From: Amoebidium appalachense
Lineage: Eukaryota; Ichthyosporea
Length of the DNA stretch: 64,000 nucleotides
Reading direction: 5' to 3'
Assembly: GCA_963693365.1 (NCBI GenBank)
Contig: CAVNZM010000010.1
Coordinates: forward strand, 2,418,001 to 2,482,000
Translations under genes and position numbers: made by a program
Part shown: positions 51,281-60,512 of the stretch, one piece after another
Position numbering within the stretch: position 1 is the stretch's first letter
How the letters are laid out: every line of letters begins with the position of its first letter
The notes under the pieces: generated by a model
Seen by the model: only the letters and a program-made list of their open reading frames with translations
What the model was told of the DNA's origin: nothing
Database searches by the model: none

Positions 51281-52205
51281 TGTTAATTTCTATAAGTATT
51301 TGGGATGTAAGCAGAGACACAGTGGTGCAGTGTGAAAACACCACAGACACACACAACAACAAAACACGGAACGATCGGAGCAGTGTACACAACAGACATC
51401 AATGTTTAGACACGACTGAACTGAATTTATTCTGATCTTCGAATAAATACCTGAAATTCCTCTAAGTCCAATCCATACATGATTTCCGACCAGTCGGAAA
51501 TCAGATCCATCTCTAATAGAAACCAATCACTAAGAACCAATTGCTTTCAGAGAGATCCGGTACGCGGAGGCGTACACGATAGGACACAGACACTAGTTAG
51601 GATCAACTCGTGTCATCATCAAGGAAGTTCTAACCTATGACATACTGCAAAGACTCAGACATATCACACTTAACCTTGATGATTGGTTAAAGCCCGGCAA
51701 CACATGAAAACTAAAGTGAATTAATGAAGTCTAAACACACATGCTATTCTAAGTGTAGCCTAAGTGTGTTACCGTCCAATGAACACGTATTAAGTAACAC
51801 AAATCTACCTAACATATATTAGTAGAAAAGAAATACGATTATACACATGAAGACAAGGAGAGAAAGAAAAGAAAATAAGGAAGGAGAAAGAGGAAGGAAA
51901 AGAGAGCACAGATCAACAAACAAGATAGTAATAGCATAACTATAACCAGAGATATTTATGTACACACGAACATGTACACGTCTCTCCCTGAGTGGGTGGA
52001 TCCGTGTACACACATATAAATATTCTAATCGATATTACAATACACGATTAAAGCCGATACAACACGATTACAAGTATACAAGCATATCGGAGATCGATGC
52101 TACACTTTACATAATAGGAGTGTGGCATTTACACTAAGCATATGAACTGAAACATAACACAAACTGAGAAGATCTTACCATATGTAAATACTACGTATTA
52201 CAACA
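51281..52205 (-). repeat. 5' LTR of the copia element
   Basis: 925 bp, same length as the other LTR, with the same palindrome at 51481-51502. In element orientation it precedes the primer-binding site and should hold the promoter. Confidence 0.95.
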
Positions 52206-52210
52206 TAAAC
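52206..52210. repeat. Target site duplication TAAAC, right
   Basis: TAAAC directly after the CA of the right LTR. Confidence 0.9.
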
Positions 52211-52647
52211 ACGTAGGATGGGTGTTCGATACCAACATAACCATGTAGGCTTCATTTCGTGTTTTAGCAGTTAGCGGTTGGCTGCCCGCACACGGGCACC
52301 TATTAGCCAGTCAAAACATCAGATACCACAGATCACTAGACCGAGTTATGATTGGCTCGGATCAGATTTCACATATCACTAGATCGATTTTTGATTGGTT
52401 CAGATCGGTAGGCTTAGGTATATAAGCACGACAGTTTTTAGCAGATCAGCAAGCTACAAACACATCTTCTGTGTTTAGCATCCACAGCCTTACAGCTATA
52501 TATTCCTTTTCACCCACCCACCTACACCCACACACAACCCCCATTGATCCACACATACGTGCTGTTTTTTTTTCACGGGGCGAAGCCTTCCCCCGTTTTT
52601 TTTGGGCACATGGACCTCACGGATCAATAAATTGATGACTGGGGGCT
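52211..52647 (+). promoter_or_regulatory. A2-like region of the YR element with TATA box
   Basis: Between the copia insertion and B2. It carries two tandem copies (offset 43 bp) of a block with ATCACTAGA and a TGATTGG CCAAT-type motif (about 52331-52410), then TATATAA at 52419-52425. This is a plausible promoter that would also be present in the 5' A1 copy of an intact element. A C/T- and T-rich stretch follows (52505-52605). Confidence 0.55.
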
Positions 52648-52705
52648 TGCCGTGGTTTACAACCATTGCAGGTTCACTTTCGTCCAAGGGGATGTCCCCC
52701 TAGAG
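52648..52705 (+). repeat. Split direct repeat B2, right end of the YR element
   Basis: Identical 58-bp copy of 45319-45376, followed nine bases later by the next LTR. It probably marks the 3' end of the tyrosine-recombinase element. Confidence 0.85.
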
Positions 52706-52714
52706 TATATACAG

Positions 52715-53191
52715 TGTTACAAACGTGGTATCTTTAATGCATACATGATTGTACAACGTTGGTACACAATGACACCATAATGGTACATATTGGTATAACT
52801 GTTTGATATACCGGGGTAACCATTATATACCATTACGGTAACACCATCTTACCACGCCGGACACCGAACGGATACATTTGTTGACATTGTGTTGCCATAA
52901 ATTTAAGTTTATTTTACATAGTGGTGACACATTCGTACCAATATGCCAAATTCCTGTATACCACGGGATAACACAGGAGTCACCAATGCCGAAGTTGGTT
53001 TATCGTTTCACATTCCCAAGTATAAAAGGGACCTCATCTTGAAATAAATCACAAGCAGTCGTATTCATTTCCTATGGTTCCAGAAATCGTTCCTCCTCTC
53101 CGGTTGTGTTTTTCCCGTGTGTCTCTGTGTTGTGTATATCATAACACCCATTTGTGCTCTCTGCTTCTCCGTTTACCCACACAAAATAACA
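52715..53191 (+). mobile_element. Solo LTR, second copia family
   Basis: 477 bp starting TGTTACAAACG and ending CACAAAATAACA, with TATAAAAGG at about 53022-53030 and AATAAA about 13 bases later. The right end (CTCTGCTTCT...ACAAAATAACA) resembles the LTR end of the copia element at 60 kb (CTCTGCTCCC...ACAAAACAACA). No target duplication is visible (TACAG left, TGTAC right), so recombination between copies is likely. Orientation is inferred from the TATA and AATAAA order. Confidence 0.7.
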
Positions 53192-53881
53192 TGTACCCCT
53201 CGTTGGGCACACCAGGCAAGAAAGAGCTGCACGGTGTGTGGGGAGGCCGGGAGGTAAGACCCGGAGGAGGACTGCAGCCGAGATGCCACACAAAAATCGA
53301 TGAACACTTTTTGCACCCGGGAGTAAAAGGCCCGAGAGTCGAGGTTGAGACTCAGGGCCTGGCATTCCTGCAGGGTAGTGGTGGCTCGAAGCAGCTCGGC
53401 CGGAGCAAAGTGGGGGGCCAATCTGCCGGTGTTGCTCCGGAAGGGGAGATCTGGGGGGGGGGGGGGGTTAGCCCAGGGGATAGGATAGGAACTCGTGGAC
53501 CCAGGAGGGGAAGGGGCAGGGCTCCGGCTGCAGGGAAGGTCGGAGTCGTCGGGCTCGGGGAAGTTGGTTACGAGAAATGGCATCGGCTAGATGGTTGAGG
53601 GGTCCCGGTAGGTAGGAGGCCTGTAACGTAAATTGGTATTGCATTTCCATGCGGGTGATGAACCGAATAAGTTTGGCCATCACGGGGTGGGGGGAAGACC
53701 GGGAGTGCAGGTCCGACACAGCACCCGTGTTATCGCATAAAATACGGACATGGTGGGTGGACCAAGAGGGGGCCCAGAGGGCCACGGCGGCTGCTATGGC
53801 CAAGAGTTCGATGACGGAGGAACCGAGTTTACCCTCATGGGCATAGAGGGCTTGAAGAATTTTATAAGTATTCTGACATAA
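53192..53881 (-). pseudogene. Second YR-element fragment: RNase H and recombinase N-terminus
   Basis: Read on the minus strand, this starts in a reverse-transcriptase RNase H domain (GSSVIELLAI, ILCDNTGAVSD, PLNHLADAISR) that ends at a TAA (53468-53470). The recombinase frame starts at an ATG (53583) inside the RNase H frame, so the two ORFs overlap by 116 bases in different frames, as in DIRS/Ngaro elements. The recombinase is cut after about 130 codons by the LTR at 53191. It corresponds to 44092-44485 of the plus-strand copy, with a 15-C instead of 28-C run. The RT core and catalytic half of the recombinase are missing. It is a dead fragment held between two LTRs. Confidence 0.85.
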
Positions 53882-54791
53882 TGTCCGAGTCGGGGAAGCA
53901 GAGACACAGTGGTGCAGTGTAAAAACACCACAGACACACAGACAAACACACAGACGGAACCGATCGGAGAAGTGTACAGAACAGACATCAATGTTTAGAC
54001 ACAACTGAACTGAATTTATTTTGAGATGTGCTTATATAACTGCAATCACTAAGTCAAACCTATGTGTGATTTCCGACCAGTCGGAAATCAGAATAGATAT
54101 CGGATAGACCAATCATAATGGACTGATCACTACAGCAATAGATCCAACACTCGCAATAGATCACGGCAAGGCATAAGAACACAGTCACGAAGAAACTGTA
54201 AACCTTGACACTAATTTCTAACCTATTATTGAGGTTAACGGCAGGGACACGTTATGACTAGTCTAGTGATTGGTTAGACCGCGGCAATTCGCAAAACAAA
54301 CATAGTTGAATAAACTATTGACACATAAAATAGTACATGGTGTAGCCTATGTGTTTTTCTTCCAATCAAAACACATCTATGCACACGAATTGACTCAACG
54401 TATATTAGTGAGAAAGAACAGTGATCACACACATGAACACCAGGGAAAAGGAGGAAAGAAAAGAGAAGAAGAGAAGAGAGAAAAAGAGAGGAACACAGAA
54501 CAACAAACATGAACACGATAGCACAGTTACAACATAAGATATTCATGTACACACAAACATGTGCACGAGCACTCCTACTGAGTGGATTCGTGCAGGCACA
54601 TATCTATATTCTAATCTTTAGATCAACACACGATTAGAGCCAATATGACACGATTACAGACACGAAATCATATTTGAGATCGATTAACAATTTTACGAAC
54701 AAGGAGGGTGACTTTTACATTAATGCTAATGAACTGAATCATAAACACAAACTGAAAGATCTTACACATGTACAAACTACGTACTTCAACA
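53882..54791 (-). mobile_element. Solo LTR, diverged relative of the 925-bp copia LTR
   Basis: About 910 bp from TGTCCGAG to TTCAACA. It shares long stretches with 45456-46380 (AGCAGAGACACAGTGGTGCA, the palindrome, the purine-rich block and the ACTACGTA end) but differs in many places and at its first 30 bases. The flanks CATAA and TCTTG do not match, so no target duplication is left. Confidence 0.75.
54068..54089. repeat. 22-nt LTR palindrome, copy in diverged LTR
   Basis: Same 22 bases as in the 925-bp LTRs although the surrounding LTR sequence differs clearly. This suggests selection on the motif. Confidence 0.9.
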
Positions 54792-55735
54792 TCTTGTTCA
54801 CGCTTTCCTAATCAATGAAAACAGACGGGATGAAACCAAGATGAAACAGCATTGCCAAAATTTTATAAAGTGAATTACTGCTGGCAGGAGACGTCTTTTA
54901 TACTTTTGCTTATCGTGGATAGCTCACTTACTGTGAGACCTGGCTGACGTGGGTCTTTCCTGACCTGATAGAGACTGACATGTGAGCTTGCGCGAGGCCG
55001 GGAAACTCAGGTACCGTTACGGTAAGGTAATTTACGCAGTGTCGAAACTACAAAAGAAAAAACTACTTGTTGCATGTACCATTGTGCCCTCTAAAAAAAC
55101 CGGTGAAGTCTCTGATGATATCGATACATGTATGATATTCACTCTTACACTGTACGTCGTTGACATGTATATGTACATACAACATTTATGTGCGCGCACG
55201 AGGTATCACCTCATAGCCTTGGACACGAATTCCGAAAAACCACGATCACTATAGGATAAAAAAGCTGCCACAGGCCGTCAGAGCCGGCCAAAAATTAGCT
55301 TTGCCTCTGACAGTTACCATGCATGATATCACAGACTGAGTGTTCAGGTATCTTATGTTTAGTTGATAGCTCCCCGTATACCTTTCTTCAAAGTTTTCTT
55401 TACCTCGCCTCGAATTCATAAGTATGCTGCGCATAATATCACCTCTTCAGTTGAATAAAAACCAGTCAGAGAAAAACAGAATATCATCTACTGCCCCACG
55501 TCCGACTCCCCCATCACCTGTCAATGCCCCAAATACCCTGTGTATATATATATTATCCCGTTTCACTCCCGGCGAGGCACTGCCTCAGGGGAGCTTACCG
55601 TCTTCCGCCTAGACACAGATCGTACTGTACAAGGAGGTCTAAGCGCCAGCTGTCGCCGGCGCCTAAAACGAGTCAAAGTGGATGAGTATGGCAAAGTTTT
55701 CGGGAAACATAAGATTGATGGGGAGCCTTTATGTG
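54792..55735. other. Unique DNA between LTR and GT arrays
   Basis: No recognisable gene, RNA or repeat. Base composition is mixed and free of long homopolymers. Short frames show no family resemblance. Confidence 0.5.
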
Positions 55736-55760
55736 GTTGTGTGTGCGAATGTGTGTGGTT

Positions 55761-55813
<53 letters not shown>

Positions 55814-56043
55814 TTGTGCGTTGTGTTGTTGGTTGGAGTGCGGGAGCGCGAAAGAATGTGTGTCTGAAGACAATGGGTGTGTGTGAATGTTTGTGTGTGT
55901 GTTTGTATGCGTGTGTGTGTGTGTATGTGTGTACATGTGTGTGTGGGTGTGTATTTGTGTGTGTGTGTGTGTGTGTGCACGTGTGGCGAATGTGTGTGTG
56001 TGTGTGCATACAATGGGTGTGTGTGAATGTTTGTGTGTGTGTT

Positions 56044-56118
<75 letters not shown>

Positions 56119-56211
56119 TTGATTAGAGTGCGTGAGCGCGAAAGAATGTGTGAGTGAATAGAACGAGTGTCTAAGTTTGTGTGGGTGTGTGTGAGTGAAC
56201 GTGTGTGCGTA

Positions 56212-56248
<37 letters not shown>

Positions 56249-56675
56249 ACGTGTGTGTATGGGTGTTTGTGCTTGTGTGAGTGTGTGTGTCAGTGCGCGC
56301 GCGCGTGCGTGCGTGTGTTTGTGTGTGTGTGCACGTCTCGTGTGTGTGTGTGTTTTTGTGTTTGTGTGGGTTTGTGTGTTAGGCGTGTGTGTGTGTGTGT
56401 GTGTGTACGTGTGTGAGTGTATACTGTGTGAGTGAGTTTGTTGTGTGTGGCTGTTTTGTGTGTGTGAGTGTGTGTGTGTGTGTGGATGGGGCTGTGTGGT
56501 GGGAGCCCCAGGGTTTGGGTGGGTGTTTGTGACGGTTTTTGGGGATGTGTGTGGGTGTGGCGGTGTGTCTGTGTGTGGGTGTGGGTGTGTGTGTGTGTGG
56601 CGGAGGGTTGGTAGTTGCATGTTGCGCACATCACGAACGGCAAGGCTGAGTCATTTACTTCAAGTTGGGACCAGC

Positions 56676-56772
<97 letters not shown>

Positions 56773-56878
56773 CACATGTACACGCGTACGTACGATGCAC
56801 CCCCGGGTACGGCATGTATTCACACGAACAAAGTTCCACACACACTTTGTTTCAGACACACACACACAACACACGCAC

Positions 56879-56965
<87 letters not shown>

Positions 56966-56990
56966 GCACGCACGCGCACACACACACACA

Positions 56991-57032
<42 letters not shown>
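55736..57032. repeat. 1.3-kb cluster of (GT)n then (CA)n arrays
   Basis: GT-rich blocks at 55767-55811, 55905-56116 and 56210-56600, followed by CA blocks at 56676-56770 and 56880-57032. The pattern GAGTGCG(G/T)GAGCGCGAAAGAATGTGTG occurs twice (about 55836 and 56127), so one GT block seems duplicated with its flank. All long TH, CV and HT frames here are artefacts. Confidence 0.9.
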
Positions 57033-57035
<3 letters not shown>

Positions 57036-57989
57036 AACTGTCCATCCTCGTCACATGCATAGTTGGATATATTTACTTGATGCGTCAAAAGGTGTTCATT
57101 GGTTGATATATTTACTTATGGCGTCCAATTCTCCAAGTTCATTCGTCGTACGTACTATCGAAAGGAGGCGAAATCGGCATCGGGCACGTTGTGATTTTTA
57201 TCATAGCATTTATCGAAAAGTAAAAAAATGGATTTTTTACGATGTTTTATTATTTTTGCTAGACCAATAGTCATACCCGAGCGCCATGGCATGTAGCCGA
57301 GAACGGTCCTTTTTGACTCAGGGTTGCATTAGTTCATACCCTTACACCTACAGCCACACGTAGCGGCTGCTTACCTCCCTTTTTGCCCTCTAATACTTTG
57401 TTCTGAATCAATTTTAGACTTAAACTTTTTATATTTTGTGACACAAACACCTCCACACGTTAATATTCTTCTATGCTGCTTGGTTTTATGCGCGTTTCGG
57501 CTTTTGATTTCGCTATGCAAATCTCCGCGGATTGCATAGTCAGTGATTAGTCACTGGGCCAGATTACGGGAAGGTCAAACGGTCGTTTAGGATTCTGATT
57601 GACCCCAACTGGCACTATTTTTAGTCACGCCTTATCCCACGGTTCTAGCCGCAGCAACGCCAGTGGGGAAGTGAGCACAGCTCACTTTAACAACACCAGC
57701 CGGGACACATACACAAACATAAAGACTTGAAAGGGAAAGACCCCATGCCCAGGACGCTGACCCGAACCGTGGCCGCGGTGACTCGGATTGGTCTCCCACT
57801 TGAACCAATATTGGGCTGGGATGCCCAAGCGGCGCGCCGTCGACGTCAGAGGGCCGGTGCTGTTCATGACGTCATGTCTTGCGGCCGGATAATAACAAAT
57901 TGGTAGTGCTGCTTGACGTGGTCTGGGGTGATGGCTTCTAGGGGGCGGCCAGACCGGTGGACCGTCGAGGCAGAGCAAAAATCGGAAGT
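57033..57989. other. Unique DNA with small direct repeat
   Basis: An imperfect direct repeat, GATATATTTACTTGATGCGTC and GATATATTTACTTATGGCGTC, lies at about 57065-57125. The rest is unique. The right part (57690-57989) may be the body of the tRNA-related SINE next to it. No coding gene is recognised. Confidence 0.5.
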
Positions 57990-58059
57990 AACCAGGATCG
58001 ATCCTGCGACTTTGAGCTTGACACACAAAAATCTTACCATTGCACCAACCCGGCCCCCC
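57990..58059 (-). mobile_element. tRNA-related SINE head
   Basis: On the minus strand, GGGCCGGGTTGGTGCAATGG gives an A-box-like TGGTGCAATGG (58037-58047) and GGATCGATCC gives a B-box-like site (57995-58004), about 33 bases apart as in a tRNA gene. The acceptor ends do not pair, so it is not a working tRNA. The likely body extends left to about 57690, but I see no second copy to fix its ends. Confidence 0.5.
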
Positions 58060-58215
58060 AATACCCTGTACATGTTGACATACTTATGTTCTACTCTGTG
58101 AGCCGTGTTAGCCGTGTAGGAAAATGACAAGGTGATGGGCAAATGAGTATTCTAACTGACACGTACTGCAGTTGCGTACACATGGTGGTGATCATATGTT
58201 ATATCATGATGGTGA

Positions 58216-58246
<31 letters not shown>

Positions 58247-58493
58247 AGTTGCAGTGGTGTGTGCCCCCATGTGTACAATATGAAGGCTCCCGCGACGCAT
58301 GTACGTCACTCGCTGCCTCTTGTGGGGCAGGCAGTCACAGGGAAAGGACGTCGCCGGTGTGGTGGCACGGTGCCGGAAGGCAAATTTAAGCTCAATGCCC
58401 CCCCCTCCCTCCCCCCGCGCCCGCACACACGCACACACACGCGCGCACGCACGCACACGCGCACGCGCACACGCACACACGCACACGCACACG

Positions 58494-58573
<80 letters not shown>

Positions 58574-59601
58574 GTCACAGACGCACACACACGCACACAG
58601 ACACACACACTATATGGCACACTCAAACCGCACAGGCGAGTGCGCCAGCGTGCCCCCCCCCCCCCCCCCCCCCCATGGCCAGCTCCCGGTCCCTCCCTCC
58701 CTTCCCGCCCTTCCCACCGGTTGGTACGGTAACCTCCCTCCCTCTCCGCAGCTCCCTAGGCTCCTTCTCTCTCTCTACCGATCTCACTTCCTCCATTCCC
58801 TCCCATCCCCACCCACCCTCCTTCCGGGCCCCTCTTTCTCTCGCGCTTCTCTTTCTCTTTCCCTTTGGAGATGCGGGATGACGTCAGTGACTGTCGATCA
58901 ATTTGGTTTTCGCGCCATGTCCCCGTGGCAGGAGGAGTGTAAAGCATTGTAAAGCACCGCTGCCGTCGCTAGTAAAGCAAAACGTTGGGGCCGTTTTACA
59001 CGCTTGCACTTGTGTGGCAGCTTCTGTACGTCGCAAATTATAACTGTATCATTATTCGGTCGCATGAATGCATATTGTTCCAACCTTTTTTACAAATCTA
59101 GGCCTTCAAGTTGGTCTCAGGCCCGGGAGGCTTTCCATCTTCTATGATAAGCCGTCTTATATGGATCCGATGACTGCTTAACAATAAAAAGGGAACATGA
59201 GAGGGGCATGATGTTAGAGGAGAGCAAAAGTGAACTAAGAAATACCTAGACAGGGCGTGATAGGGAGGAGGTGCTAGAGAGGCACTTGTTAAACTGTGTC
59301 CAGTGCATAGTTCATGATAAACTGGAACTACGGGAACATTCAGGAATAAGATGATTCAGTTCTAGATCTGAGATATTAATGTAGTGCTATATTTTTGGAA
59401 CCATTATAAGATTATAGGGGCTAACGAGGCTTGAAGGGAGATTAGATAACGGTCTTGTGTGTGTGTGTGTGTTGGAATACGTCACCATGTGTGACAGCAA
59501 GAGCCTTGAAGTATGTATGTGTCCTAGCTTGTTTGTATTCGTGTCTGCTTTCCTCCTTTGTGCTCTCTCTCTCTCCCTCTCTCTCTCTCTCTCCCTCTCT
59601 C

Positions 59602-59647
<46 letters not shown>

Positions 59648-60003
59648 CCCCCCCCCCCCCCCCCCTATCTCTCTCTCCCTTGTTTCTGTGGGCACAGATA
59701 TCTGTAGATCTGTGCACACCTGGCTCTCTTGCCTGATAAGAACTTATTGTGTTTTATTTCTATTTGCTCTCCTCTGTTTATCTGAGAGGTAGCGTGACTG
59801 GCTAGCCTCACTCGTTGTCTTTCCTTTATTTCAAAATGGCCTAGTTTGTTCTCAAAAGGATGGCTCGCCAATAGTCGCGAGCGAGTACATCTGTAGATTG
59901 TGTTGTGCATTCCTGTCTGTTAATATATGTGTGTTGTGATTGGACAATAGATATATATGGAATTCGGTTTATTGCAAAGTGTCTTCACTTTGAGAGTGTC
60001 GAC
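58060..60003. other. Region left of the second copia element
   Basis: Contains poly-G (58218-58246), (CA)n at 58499-58570 with mixed CGCACA flanks, poly-C (58652-58674), pyrimidine-rich DNA (58680-58870), and (CT)n with poly-C at 59569-59665. The interval 59870-60003 is AT-rich and holds a perfect hairpin CAAAGTG-TCTT-CACTTTG at 59975-59992. No gene is recognised. Confidence 0.55.
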
Positions 60004-60393
60004 TGTTAGGAAATATATGTATTTAAATAAGTTTCTTTATAGAGACGAACATAAATATATATGTGAGTTAATAGTGACTAGATGTATAATTACTTAATTT
60101 ATTTAAGTAAGAGTTTCTACACTTTAGTTTAATCGGAAGTTGGAATGCGTATGCTCTGTCGGAATGTGTTTTTCTATCTTCTGATAGAACCGATTGGTTC
60201 TCCCTCTTTAGTTGTGATAAGGTGATAAGTCGCAAGTACAAAAGGAACCGAGAGCACAATAAAGATTCAGTTGTTGTTTGAAATCTTTCAATGTCTCGTG
60301 AACAACTCCGATTGCCCTCTCATTAATGTGTTAGTCGTGTTTTTACATGACACCTCTGTGCACTCTGCTCCCTTAGACCCGTACAAAACAACA
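60004..60393 (+). repeat. 5' LTR of second copia element (left edge uncertain)
   Basis: The right edge is ACAAAACAACA at 60393, directly followed by the primer-binding site. The left edge could be TGTTAGGAAA at 60004 (390 bp) or TGTTAATATA at 59918 (476 bp, nearly the length of the related solo LTR at 52715). AATAAAG near 60259 is a possible polyadenylation signal. The 3' LTR is outside the window. Confidence 0.6.
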
Positions 60394-60407
60394 GGTTAAA
60401 GGCCCAT
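60394..60407 (+). promoter_or_regulatory. Primer-binding site of second copia element
   Basis: GGTTAAAGGCCCAT follows the LTR. It begins GGTTA like the site of the intact element and contains GGCCCA, resembling the binding site for the 5' half of initiator tRNA-Met. Confidence 0.45.
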
Positions 60408-60512
60408 TTTCGCACGCTCTCGCAAACACATACTCTCGCTGCAATCAAAAATATTCAAATTTGAATACCGATCTGATTCCTCTTTCACGCATCATCTGAC
60501 TGATTGATCACC

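Larger units (their letters stand above)
45456..52205 (-). mobile_element. Full-length Ty1/copia LTR retrotransposon, apparently intact
   Basis: 6750 bp with two 925-bp LTRs (45456-46380 and 51281-52205) that look identical where compared and begin TGTTAA and end ACAACA. It is flanked by a 5-bp target duplication TAAAC (45451-45455 and 52206-52210). One uninterrupted gag-pol ORF runs on the minus strand. Equal LTRs and an open ORF point to a recent, possibly still active insertion. It landed inside the right end of the tyrosine-recombinase element. Confidence 0.95.
44092..52705 (+). mobile_element. Ngaro/DIRS-type tyrosine-recombinase retrotransposon, 5'-truncated, interrupted by copia
   Basis: Sequence starts abruptly in the tail of the RNase H frame (44092), continues through the recombinase ORF (44259-45290), a 58-bp repeat B1 (45319-45376), a spacer interrupted by the nested copia element (45456-52205), and a second identical 58-bp repeat B2 (52648-52705). 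Without the insert, B1 and B2 are about 516 bp apart. Direct repeats after the recombinase ORF are what Ngaro-type elements show as split direct repeats (A1...B1-A2-B2). The 5' A1 copy and reverse transcriptase are missing, so the class assignment rests on the recombinase and the repeat arrangement. Confidence 0.75.

Noticed and set aside
51219-51392. 58-codon N-terminal extension of the copia polyprotein into the LTR
   Set aside because: The extension repeats LTR-encoded sequence also seen at 45465-45567; the ATG at 51218 starts the conserved gag region.
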